In this document: positions 34,765 to 45,686 of the stretch, one piece after another
Numbering within the stretch: the first letter of the stretch is position 1
How the letters are laid out: every line of letters begins with the position of its first letter
Position numbers and translations under genes: made by a program
The notes under the pieces: model-generated
What the model was told of the DNA's origin: nothing
The model's input: the letters and a program-made list of their open reading frames with translations, nothing else
Databases searched by the model: none
Source: Paracyclopina nana
Taxonomy: Eukaryota > Arthropoda > Copepoda > Cyclopoida > Cyclopettidae
Length of the DNA stretch: 64,000 bases
NCBI GenBank assembly: GCA_019096065.1
Contig: JAGUCH010000006.1
Location: forward strand, 6,654,001-6,718,000
Reading direction: 5' to 3'

Positions 34765-35280
34765 GCGAATCGTAGCTGAGCCGAAGCTGAGCAGAAGCTG
34801 AGTCGTAGCTGAGTCTAAGCTGAGTCTAAGCTGAGTCTAAGCTGAGCCGAAGCTGAGTCGTAGTTGAGTCTAAGCTGAGTCGTAGCTGAGCCGAAGCTGA
34901 GCCGAAGCTGAGTCTAAGCTGAGTCTAAGCTGAGTCTAAGCTGAGTCTAAGCTGAGCCAAAGCTGAGTCGTAGTTGAGTCTAAGCTGAGTCGTAGCTGAG
35001 CCGAAGCTGAGCTGAAGCTGAGTCTAAGCTGAGTCTAAGCTGAGTCTAAGCTGAGCCAAAGCTGAGCCAAAGCTGAGCCGAAGCTGAGTCGTAGTTGAGT
35101 CTAAGCTGAGTCGTAGCTGAGCCGAAGCTGAGTCGTAGCTGAGTCTAAGCTGAGCCGAAGCTGAGCTGATTCTATGATGAACCGAGTCTGATCTAAGCAG
35201 GGCACAAATCTTGACTGAGTCTGAACTGAGTCTGAACTCTCAACTGAGTCAGGGCTGAGTCTGAGCCGAGTCTAAGCTTA
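34765..35280. repeat. 11-bp minisatellite, unit AGCTGAGTCTA / AGCTGAGCCGA
   Basis: About 40 units, with TCTA, CCGA and TCGT variants in a recurring order that suggests block duplications. Confidence 0.9.
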
Positions 35281-35569
35281 TGCAACCTTGAGAACATGAA
35301 AATTCATGCAATCGCTTCTGATTCATTGTCATATTTCAGCGTAAAGCAGATTTCAATCCGAGCAAAATGTGTGCAAAGCAATAAAATTGGACCTCGCGTA
35401 GACTTGTCTGAAAAGTCTTATTTTTGTCAGGTGCGTTTTGGCTCAATCTGGTTTATCATCATATTCTCAGCTCGAGTCAAGGTGAAGAGTCATCTGATAA
35501 TATGAACGCCAACAATGATTTCATCTCAGCAAAGATTTGTTTCTGAATAACAGACATGAGTATCAACTG

Positions 35570-36640
35570 GGCTGAGCTTGTCTCAGCATGAACTACTACG
35601 CTGAGCTTAGTTTTTACTGAGCACAAATGCAACTGAGCAATAAAGTGAGCGGAGCTCATCAAAGCCTTAACTTATCTCAGCTTGCGTTAACAAGAGCAAA
35701 GTTAAGCTTAATTGTCTCAGTATGAACAAAGCAAAATCAGCATGAGCTGAGCACAGCTCAGCTAGAACTAAGCGCATCACAGCTAGAACTGAGCGCAACT
35801 CTGGTAGGACTGAGCATAACTCAGCATCAGCTTTAAAGCTGATATACAAGCTAACGGAGAGTATGAAGTAAGCTCTACTTAAAATGAACTGAGCAAAACT
35901 TAGCATGAATTTAGCCCCACTCAGCATTAGCTTTAAAGCTGATTTGCTAACAAACAGAGAGTATGCATGGAAAGCAATTCAGTATGAACTGTGCGCAAAA
36001 AGAGCACTTCTCAGCAAAAAACTGCGGAGTTTTTTAGCGTGAACTGAGCACAATTGAGCATGAACTGAGCCCAACTCAGCATGAGCTGAGCCCAAGTCAG
36101 CATGAACTGAGCACAACTCAGCACGAACTGAGCACAACTCAGCACGAACTGAGCACAACTCAGCATGAACTGAGCACAACTCTGCATTAACTGATCACAA
36201 CTCAGCATGAACTGATCACAACTCAGCATGAACTGAGCACAACTCAGCATGAACTGATCACAACTCAGCATGAATTAAGCGCAACTCATCTTGATCTGAG
36301 CACAACTCAGCATGAACTGAGCACAACTCAGCATGAACTGATCAAAACTCAGCATGAATTAAGCCCAACTCATCTTGATCTGAGCACAACTCAGCATGAA
36401 CTGAGCACAACTCAGCATGAACTGATCAAAACTCAGCATGAATTAAGCCCAACTCAGCATGAACTGAGCACAACTCAGCATGAACTGACCACAACTCAGC
36501 ATGAACTAAGCACAACTCATCATGAACTGAGCACAACTCAGCAGGAACTTAGCCTGAACTGACCACAACTCAGCATGAACTAAGCACAACTCAGCATCAA
36601 CTGGAACACTACTCAATTGAGCCTTTCTCGGCATCAGCTT
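35570..36640. repeat. 21-bp minisatellite, unit AGCATGAACTGAGCACAACTC
   Basis: Regular from 36050 to 36600. A larger repeated block including ATTAAGC..CTCATCTTGATCTGAG occurs at about 36270 and 36355. Confidence 0.9.
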
Positions 36641-36879
36641 TATAGCTGAAATAAAAGCAAATAGAGAGAAAAATTCTAGCTTCATGCTTTTTTAAAAGTG
36701 GACGAACAAGGATTTGTTATCAGCTTGAATATACTTGTTAGGATAGAAATCAGCAATTCTGCAACATACATAGATGACAGCTAGGATACTTTTTAACCTG
36801 ACGTGAGGCTAATGAGCTTCAAAGCTTGTTTTAGAGCTTGAGGCCAACTACATGGATGGCCATTATTTTTTTACACTTA

Positions 36880-37570
36880 CCCAATGACAATCAGCTATGA
36901 CCAACTTAGCTTTTACTGACTCAGCCTCGCCCAATTCTGCTTTAGCTTAGATATATTTGCTGACTGAGCTTTGATCTTATCAGCTTTATCCAAATCATCT
37001 CTGATACTCTCAGCTTTTTAAACTCATCTCTTATTTACTCAGTTTATATTTACTTTTTATAACTCAGCAAGCATCAACTCAGGTTGAAGCATCTCATCTT
37101 TTACCAACTCTACTTCCCTTCCTCAATTGAAACCATCTCTGCTTTTATCAAATCGGCTGTAATCAATGCACTCATCAGGCATAGCTCAGCTTGAACTGAC
37201 TCTGCTTTAAATTATTCAATTACAGCCAAGTTAGCATTATATTAGCCATCTGAGCTAAAGAGGACTCAGCTTTGTCTAAATCAGCTCTAATCCTCTCAGC
37301 ATTAACCAACTCAGCTTTTACAAACTCAGCTTTTACAAACTCAGCTTTTACAAACTCAGCTTTTACAAACTCAGCTTTTACAAACTCAGCTTTTACAAAC
37401 TCAGCTTTTACAAACTCAGCTTTTACAAACTCAGCTTTTTTACTCAGCTTTAAACTACTCAGTTACAACCAAGTTAGCGTAGGCAAACTCAGCTGCAACA
37501 TACTCAGCTGTAACATACTCAGCATTAGCCGACTCAGCTACAACATACTCAGCTTTAATATTCTCAACTG
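36880..37570. repeat. 15-bp minisatellite, core CTCAGCTTTTACAAA
   Basis: Eight perfect units at about 37312-37435, with degenerate CTCAGC words around them. Confidence 0.9.
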
Positions 37571-38931
37571 AGACCAACGCAACTTTTGGTCAATAAGGCT
37601 TGATTTTGCGTGGACAAAATATCTAGTATTTGCTCTTTTATCTCAGTTTCAATATCGGATGCTGCTAATGGTCTCTCATTTGGCTGAAAATTTAATAAAC
37701 AGGAATGGGAAAGTTGACAAATAGTAAATGAGTTTGTTTGTGTGTTTTTCTTTTATATCACAGTTCAAGGCTGGCTTTATTAGTATTTTTGCAAAGACGA
37801 CGCAAAAAAGTGGTAATCAATGCAATAATCTAAGATTGCAGCCAGATTTTCAGGGCTAATTAACTTGGCAGAAAAAAAAAATTAGAAAACACACCAGTAA
37901 TTTTCCACTGCATAAGTTTCCCTCTTATTTTGAAATAAGTTTTGATTTTACTCGGATTTCTTCTGTGCGATTGCCATCAAAAATAGATTTTTCTCCCTCT
38001 TTTTGTTGTGTATAAAGAATTATGGTCACTTTTTTCTGGCATTGTCTATTGCATACATTTGTCTTATGCAACCAGAATAATGATCAATATTTTTGACATA
38101 TATCGAAAACAAAGAAAAAATCTCAATTCCACTCTAAAAGTAATAAAAATAATAAATAATTACATTTTTTAATTTAATACTCAATTTTTTTTCTCATTTG
38201 CACAGCGGATTTTTTTGTCTCATACAACCAATAATTTTTTTAGGTTACTTTACATTTTCTCATTTTTGCCAGATTGAAAATATTTTTCCATTTGGCACAA
38301 GGGATTATTTGGCCTTTTTTGTTTTGTAAATGTTTTTTCATGTTTGTTTAGTTATGTTGCGCGTCAAATTGGCGCAATCACCCACTGTGCAGTGGTCATA
38401 CGTGATTGAAAAGCATTTTTTTTTCTCTTGGAATTCCTCTAGAAAGTAGAAATTAGCATAAAAAGCCGCTCAATTAACAGATATTGGTCATTTAATGACA
38501 CAGTGGATTAATTGCCCACTTGGACGCGCATCATAAATTATTGCTATAGACAGAGCCGATAATATGAGCTAATTTCTACCAAACACATTTTCTAGTTTGT
38601 CAAGTTGCAATTTATGCGCTTTGAATAATGAAGAATAATCCACTGTGCACTTTTAGGTGGAATTTTATCCAATCATCTCCTGTTTTTAAAAGCCATTTTA
38701 GAACCGAAGCTTAAGTGGAAATGAACCAATTTGGATACTTAAAAATGCCTCGGAATTTTCCCTTTTGAACAAACCAAAAATTACTAAAAGAAAGGTGTAA
38801 AAAAGGGAAAAAAATTAAGAAAACTGAAAAAGTTGCTAAAAGTAGAAAAATAAGGTGGAAATTTGTATTTGACGAGTTTTCCAGACAATTTGTACACATT
38901 TATCGGAAACAATGCGTTTTTGGTGTGATTT
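37571..38931. other. Intergenic, 3' side of GATA genes 2 and 3
   Basis: Very AT-rich, no gene seen. CCCACTGTGC motifs at 38391 and 38639. Confidence 0.45.
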
Positions 38932-41900
38932 TCAATGGCTTTGGGTTGCTTCAGTTATTGGCTTTTTGTTCTTCCTGTTTCTGGTTTGGATGCCATTCTT
39001 CTTGATGAGATGCGCTGGCCTGTGAGCCTGAAAAAAATGAATTATTTAAAAAATATGTAATGCTTCGCTGGACTCAAATCTGCTTTTTGCCTCAAATTTG
39101 CTTTTCTCCCTCAAATTATACTTTTTGCCTCAAATCTGCTTTTTGCCTCAAATCTATCTTTTGCATCTAATCTACTATTTGCCTCAAATCTGCTTTTCTG
39201 CCTCAAATCTGCTTTTCTGTCTCAAATCTACTTTTTGCCTCAAATCTACTTTTTGCCTCAAATCTACTTTTTGCTTCAAATCTACTTTGTGCCTCAAATC
39301 TGCTTTTCTGTCTCAAATCTACTTTTTGCCTCAAATCTACTTTTTGCTTCAAATCTACTTTTTGCCTCAAATCTGCTTTTTGCCTCAAATCTGCTTTTCT
39401 GCCTCAAATCTGCTTTTCTGTCTCAAATCTACTTTTTGCCTCAAATCTACTTTTTGCCTCAAATCTACTTTGTGCCTCAAATCTACTTTTTTCTACAAAT
39501 CTGCTTCATTGCATCATTTTGCGTTTTGTGTTAGCTAGTTCTCACGTAAAGCAAAGTAAAGCTGAGCAGAGCAATTCGCTTATGAGGCTCTCAACTCATT
39601 TTTGGCTGAGCTGATTGGCAACAAACTCCTTTGGTATCATGAGGATAACATGGCAAATGTACAAGACTAATACGGTCCAAGTCCGAGGCTGATTCAAAAT
39701 CGATATTTATATGGCTTTGCTTAAAGCTCGCTGCCAAGATAAGCTAAGCAAGGCAAAATGTCCTCTGGTTAGCGGCCTCGGATCTAGACCAAATTCATCA
39801 TGGACAATTGCGATGCCCTAAACATGAAACTTGCAAAATTTGGCACCAATCCTCTCAGTAATTACTGAGTGAAGAGCCTTTTCAGCGCTTTGCTCAGCTC
39901 AGCTTTGCTTCGCTTAGCGAAAATGAGAACGGCCAAACGAAACATTATAAATGCGAGGATTTGACCAAGAAACACTTATTGAAGTCACATAAAGCCAATA
40001 TTGATGTCAAATAAGATTTAATGGGTGTTTTTATTTTAACCTGGAATTTAAATGGGTTGATTGCTTTGCCAGATAAATAATGATGACTTTTTTTTTGCCG
40101 TCTAGACATTGCGAAATTGATTGGGTACATTTTGGCAGTGTTGCAAAAAAAAAAGATAACGCAAACAACTTCTTTCCATAGGTTTTTTAGTGCTCAAACC
40201 TTTTTTTTGGCAGAGAGCAAAAAAATTATTGTTGATTGGTTTCATATTTTGATGGATGGCCATTATTTCAATACATTATCTGATTGAAGGGGCAAAAAAG
40301 GGGAACAAGAAAAGTACATTTTCATTAAAATTGCGGCTCTTTTGAGCAACTTTGGGCTCTTTTTCTGTCTAAAATTGGACATTTTTGTCAACTTGGCGGT
40401 GGGTTCACTACATACGGCAGTGAAGCGAAAATCCCTGTATTTTGCTGAGTTTTGGCGTGCGCTCGCATCTACCGTACAATAATGGATTTTTTCGTCACAT
40501 GTGAAGAATAATGCTCATTATTGTACAGTTGGCAACTTCTTCAAGCTCAATTTCTTCATCAACTAAAAAATTGACTTGACCAGGATTCGAACCTGGGCCG
40601 GCTTAGTGAGAGGTCTGCACTATACCATTGTACTATCATGGCACACACAGATAAAGTACACTCTGGCATACTACAAAAATTACATTGTGTTTTAAGAAAG
40701 TCTTCCAAATCAATCCTAATGAAGAACATTAAAACATGTCTGAAACATTCTCAGTCAATTTTAAGCCAAACTCGTTATTTTGGTGTTTTTGGGAAAAATT
40801 CTGGCTAAATAGTAAATATCCCTCTAAATATCTGGTTACCCTGCAAGTGCTGAGCTCTTGCTGGAGATGCGCGTGCGCGATTGACCGCAAAGCTTGACCT
40901 GCAAACGAGCTATCTTTTTTAAGGCTAATTTCTTGATTAAATTGATAGCTTTTTAGCATTTAAGAATACTATAGCGACTTAAAACCGTCACGAAGCTGAC
41001 AAAAATGTCAATACTGTCCTGATGACGAGTCCATATAGGGTTTTTCGCTCATTCGTAGTAAAATTTCAGATCACTCGTGGCTTCGCCACTCGGTGATCTT
41101 TCATTTGACTACTCATGAGCGAAAAACCCTATATGGACTCGTCATCAGGACAGTATTGTTACATTTTTCCATTTGGCTTTCAAAAGCAAGTTGAAGTCTG
41201 AAATGAAGTCAAATGGAAAAAGTCTAGTTGACCTTAACAATGGAACATTTACTCACGTTGTGTAAGTTGTAATAAAGCCCACAAGCATTGCAGACAACGA
41301 TTTTGTCAGCTGTTATTTGCCGCCATAGCGTAGTTTTTTCCGCATGACAATTGGAGCATTTTTTGCCCTTGTGTTTTGAACTGGTCTGGAAAAAAAGCAA
41401 CCTATTATTGACTAGCTCAAGTTGAACAACTAAAATGTGCTGAACTTGACTTCAGTCAGTACCGATGGCTTAAAGCCATGTGAACAGACTTAAGCCAAGT
41501 CAACTGACTTTGGTCAAGTCAACTGAATAAAGTCAAGCCAACTGACTCAAGTCAAGTCAACTAAATAAATTCAAGTCAACTGAATAAAATCAAGTCAACT
41601 AAATCAAGTCAAGTCAACTGACTCAAGTCAAGTCAACTGACTCAAGTCAAGTCAACTGACTCAAGTCAAGTCAACTGACTCAAGTCAAGTCAACTGACTC
41701 AAGTCAAGTCAACTGACTCAAGTCAAGTCAACTGACTCAAGTCAAGTCAACTGACTCAAGTCAAGTCAACTGACTCAAGTCAACTGACTCAAGTCAACTG
41801 ACTCAAGTCAACTGACTCAAGTCAACTGACTCAAGTCAACTGACTCAAGTCAACTGACTCAAGTCAAGTCAACTGACTCAAGTCAAGTCAAATGACTCAA

Positions 41901-43383
41901 GTCAAGTCAAATGACTCAAGCCAAGTCAAATGACTCAAGTCAAGTCAAATGACTCAAGTCAAGTCAAATGACTCAAGCCAAGTCAAATGACTCAAGTCAA
42001 GTCAAATGACTCAAGTCAAGTCAAATGACTCAAGTCAAGTCAAATGACTCAAGTCAAGTCAACTGACTCCGGTTATTTCGCTCAACATTCACAAAAAGTA
42101 GCTACTTTGCTTGAAATGTTGAGCGTTTGCTTAGCTATTTTCACCATAGCTTAGCTTTTTCCGGCAATATGAGAACGGCCTAAATTCAAGTCAACTGACT
42201 CAAGTCAAGTCAACAAACTCATTGAGGAAATCATTTAAACGGACTTGATTTTGAAAAATGAAATTTTACCACTCTTGTGTGCTTTGGCCTTTCGAGCGGC
42301 CTCGATGATCCGCTGTTGTTGCGTTGGTAAAGGCCACACGCGTTGCAAAGATGGCCGCCGCTCTTTGGGTCGCGGCGCCACAAAGGCGTTTTGACCACAA
42401 AACAATTAGAGCAGAATCTGTCACAGAGCCCTAATAGGGTGAAAAACAACAATCAATTATTCCACACTGAGAATAAAGAGACGCCTTAATTATCAGGGAA
42501 GGAATGTGCTCACCCTCTTGGTCATCTGGAACGATGTCTTCAACAAATTGGTCGCTAATTTCTGAAGTTGGCTGGCCTGAAAATGGAAAAAACCAAAAAA
42601 CTGTTCAATCAGTTGACTGAAGCAGATGACTAAAAAATCGTATTTTTTGTAGAATCAAGTCATCTTTAAATAGACTCAAGTCATCTTTATTTGACTAAAG
42701 TCATCTTTAAATGACTCAAGTCATCTTTAAATGACTCAATTAATCTTTTACTAAAGTCTTGTTTTAATGACTCAAGTCACCTTTTAATGACTCAAGTCAC
42801 CTTTTAATGACTCAAGTCACCTTTTCATGACTCAAGTCATCTTTTGATGACTCTAGTCATCTTTTAGACATCTTTAATGACACAAGTCATCTTTTGCGAC
42901 TCTAGTCACATTTTATGACACAAGTCATCTTTTGAGACTCAAGCCAAAAGATCTTAAAAATGACTTAAGTCACTAAGTTGATGATATGACTTGGGTCCAA
43001 TGTGACTTTTTTTAATCAATCTTACTTTCGTAGAAATAGCAAAATGAGCCATAATCTTGCTGATAGTGCCAATTCTGATAATTGTTTGGCCCTAAAAAAT
43101 CCTGATTTGGGTCGTAGTTGCACCAATTATGAAAGTTGATCATTTTATATGTGTGGTCACGGCGAGACTGAGATTGAGACTGATTGTTGCGAATATTTGA
43201 CCTACAGCCAATTTTACATTATGGTTGTTTACCTGATTGAATTGCGCGTAGCATTTCCAATTGGACGAGTCCATATTGCACCTGATTCACCAAATAGCCG
43301 TAATAAGTCAACAAAGCTTCTTGCATTGCACCTTGAGCCGTTGCGCTTATTTGACCCACTGCTTCACCCTCTTTTGTTTGGTC
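38932..43383 (-). CDS. GATA gene 3: small divergent two-finger GATA factor
   Basis: Minus-strand exons: 43383-43233, 43091-43026, 42576-42514, 42430-42270, 41385-41257 and 39027-38932. All junction phases match (1, 1, 1, 0, 0), giving 221 residues from the first supported exon. A start codon is not certain: an ATG directly abutting a donor at 44254-44252 fits phase 0, or translation begins at the internal ATG 43326. The first exons encode [11 protein letters not shown] and then [16 protein letters not shown], with no recognised domain. N-finger: [21 protein letters not shown]-finger: [27 protein letters not shown]. Both have spacing CX2CX18CX2C rather than the animal CX2CX17CX2C. The basic tail is [19 protein letters not shown], with a stop 13 codons later. 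The C-finger exon is 129 nt and ends at LHN, exactly as in GATA gene 2, which supports shared descent. No Ala or Gln runs are present. It is probably a fast-evolving paralogue. Confidence 0.85.
39065..39525. repeat. 18-bp minisatellite in GATA gene 3 last intron, unit CTCAAATCTACTTTTTGC
   Basis: About 24 units with CTGC/CTAC variants. Long open frames on both strands are repeat artefacts. Confidence 0.9.
39550..39930. repeat. Diverged copy of the dispersed foldback family
   Basis: AAGCAAAG at the left; inverted AATTTGGCACCAATCC, GAGCC and GCTTTGCT at the right, ending near AATGAGAACGGCC as in the fragment at 42100-42180. Confidence 0.55.
40572..40642 (-). tRNA. Degenerate tRNA-like sequence (probable tRNA pseudogene or SINE)
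   Basis: Minus strand. A perfect B-box/T-arm CCAGGTTCGAATCCTGG, a D-arm-like GTACAATGGTATAGTGC and a TTTTTT run right after the 3' end, as in Pol III genes. The acceptor stem has two mismatches and the anticodon arm does not pair, so it is unlikely to be a working tRNA. Lies inside GATA gene 3's last intron. Confidence 0.45.
41009..41158. mobile_element. 150-bp foldback element with arms of about 40 bp
   Basis: CAATACTGTCCTGATGACGA at the left is repeated inverted at the right, and the match runs on through CCTATATGG and GAGCGAAAAACCC. A nested inner hairpin reads GATCACTCGTGGC/GCCACTCGGTGATC. No coding capacity. Confidence 0.75.
41450..42090. repeat. 19-bp minisatellite in GATA gene 3, unit CTGACTCAAGTCAAGTCAA
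   Basis: About 30 units, with an internal run of a 12-bp subunit (CTGACTCAAGTCAA minus one repeat) at 41770-41860 and an AATGACTC variant later. TGACTCA is in nearly every unit. Confidence 0.95.
42640..43010. repeat. 20-bp minisatellite in GATA gene 3, unit AATGACTCAAGTCATCTTTT
   Basis: Imperfect units in the intron between the exons at 43026 and 42576. Confidence 0.85.
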
Positions 43384-43399
43384 CTAAAGAATAGAAAGC

Positions 43400-43930
43400 T
43401 CTTGAAGAACTTGAATTTTCGCCTATTAATTTTGACTTGAACTTGAGTCAATTTTGACTTTAACTTGAGTCAATTTTGACTTTAACTTGAGTCAATTTTG
43501 ACTTGAACTTAAGTTCATTTTAACTGGAGCTTGAGTCAATTTTGACTTTAACTTGAGTCAATTTTGACTTGAATTTAAGTCAATTTTGACTTGAACTTAA
43601 GTTCATTTTAACTTGAACTCGAGTTCATTTTACTTGTACTTGAGTTCAATTTAACTTAAACTTGAGTCAATTTTGACTTAAACTTGAGTCAATTTTGACT
43701 TAAACTTGAGTCAATTTTGACTTAAACTTGAGTCAATTTTGACTTAAACTTGAGTCAATTTTGACTTGAACTTGAGTCAATTTTAGCCTGAACTAAATAA
43801 TAGACACAAATAAACTCACGAAGGCTCATTTTTGCTTGAATGGGCTCATTTTTACTCAAATTGAATCTCTTAGAGACGCAAATGGGCTCATTTTGACTCA
43901 ATTTGACGTGTTTTGACTCAAAATGACTCA
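43400..43930. repeat. 22-bp minisatellite 5' of GATA gene 3, unit GAGTCAATTTTGACTTAAACTT
   Basis: About 20 units ending close to the acceptor of the first supported GATA gene 3 exon. Confidence 0.9.
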
Positions 43931-44251
43931 TTTCTAAATTCAATTATTTCGGCTGAAATTCACTCATTTTAACTTGTACATATTAGATCTGTGATATTAT
44001 TTATTACAATTGCCTAGAAAGGGAGGGGAGAGTTTTCCCATTTTTGGTGCTTTCTCTTTTGGAATCTTTGAGCAGCTTCGACGGTGCTGTTTTTTTCCGA
44101 CGTGTCTGTGTCAGCGAGATAAGAGCTCGAAATCTCGCGACGATGGAGAAATCTAATCAACTTTTTGCTCTGTCATCATCAGCATCAAAAAGCGACCATT
44201 ATATACTATACCACCAAGGGAAAGCACAGTGGGAAAAAGAATACCACTTAC

Positions 44252-44254
44252 CAT
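44252..44254 (-). other. Possible ATG-only first coding exon of GATA gene 3
   Basis: An ATG is followed at once by the donor GTAAGTGG. It would splice in phase 0 to the exon at 43383, giving M-DQTKEGEA and a 222-residue protein. No better in-frame start was found upstream, but the signal is tiny and could be chance. Confidence 0.3.
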
Positions 44255-44753
44255 ATAACTACCACCCTTTCTCTCCTAAAATATGTAACCTAACCTAAAA
44301 ATTGAAATCTTTAATTTTCAACTTATCTTATTGCAAACGAACACAAAAATCGGTATATTTTGGTATGAACTTAATTACCACTTGGTATCAAAGTGGGTAT
44401 ATGCTCCTTTTTTATGAAATGAGATCATTTTTCAAAAATATCATCAATTCGGTAAAAAAAATATTTAGCTGGTACTGGTAAAAATCTGCATTGCTTTATG
44501 TGCGGAGTTACATTAAAGTGGTATACGTGACATTTTACCAATTGCACGCAAGCGCGGCGGTGGGAAAATACCAGATTTTGAACAGTAGCATAACTTTTTA
44601 TCTACACTTGCAAACACAGATTTAAGCTCATATAAACTGGTTTTATCTAGGCCAATTTCCATCTCAAAGTCACACAAGTGTGCTTTTTTGTCAATGCTCT
44701 ATGAATCATATATGGTATACTTTTTTTGAAAATTCAAGTCAATAATGCTTTGC

Positions 44754-44794
44754 AAGATTGGTATACCAGATTGGTTGTTGTATATACCAATCTT
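44754..44794. other. Perfect 12-bp inverted repeat
   Basis: AAGATTGGTATA and TATACCAATCTT separated by 17 bases, in a region dense in GGTATA/TACC words (44350-44800). Confidence 0.6.
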
Positions 44795-45049
44795 GATATA
44801 ACTGTTTTACCTGGTTGTTACAATTGTTGGCCATTTTTCTGTGGAAATAATGATTTGTTGCAATGATGCTTTTAGTAGTTTCTAGCTCACAATGTGCAAT
44901 ATGTGAGATAAGCAAGTGCGATAACCCCAACGAAATTGATCTCTATCTCTGATAACGTGATACAATCCCACAATATCATAGCATAATATACGCATTATAC
45001 TACTTCACTCACATTTGAAAAGCAAAAGCTCAATAAAGTTATGCAAGAG

Positions 45050-45500
45050 CCTTTGCAAGCCAATTGCTAAAAAACAACGATTCCAATTGGAGCCGAACCA
45101 AAAATTGGTGTTACTATTTAAAGTCAAGTTATCTAAGGTTTGGTGATGATACTACAAGATATCTTTAGCCAATTCATAAACTCAGGCAAAGGTCTTAAGT
45201 GTAGCTTTAAAAGGTGGAAAAATCATTCTCAATAAATAACTTTCCAATCCGGATGAGTTTTTGCATTAACAATTATTAGGGTCTATGGGAGAGCCGTGTC
45301 CAGCTTGGTACCAATCGACTCAGTAGTTTAAAAGTTGTGAGCTTAATGTCAACACTTAATGCTTCGTAAAATGGAGGCTGATTGTTATAACTTCATATTA
45401 ATTGCCGTGAAATTACAAAGAAGAACGAGTTATCCGGATTGGAAAACAGTTTTGGAAGATTTGGCATGATCAAAATCAGTGCCAATCTCATGATTTTCCA
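45050..45500. repeat. Diverged copy of the dispersed foldback family
   Basis: TTGGAGCCGAACCAAAAATTGG at the left and TTGGTACCAATCGACTCAG with TTGTGAGCTTAATG at the right, downstream of the phosphodiesterase gene. Confidence 0.4.
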
Positions 45501-45686
45501 GGATTTGTTTCAACTGAGGCCATTTTTGCTATGAGCCAACGCTCATTAATAATCATTTGTGATAAGTTGATTAGTCGCTTTTGACAAGGAACAAATATAT
45601 CCAGTTTGGGCTTTAAATTCATGGAGATAATAGCGCAAACTGGATATGCCATTAATCATCTTTTAAGTGCTTGTGATAACAGATTG

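Noticed and set aside
39098-39538. 146-codon open frame over the CTCAAATCTACTTTTTGC array
   Set aside because: Same reason: an 18-bp repeat inside an intron of GATA gene 3, with no start context or splice support.
41016-41040. Hammerhead ribozyme suggested by CTGATGACGAG
   Set aside because: The conserved CGAAA does not follow a stem II of suitable length on the same strand; the match is part of a palindromic transposon.
43026-43143. ATG at 43143 as the start of GATA gene 3 ([10 protein letters not shown]...)
   Set aside because: An acceptor TTTTTTAG at 43092 in exact phase with the upstream exon ending at 43233 shows this stretch is mostly intron; an alternative start is possible but less likely.
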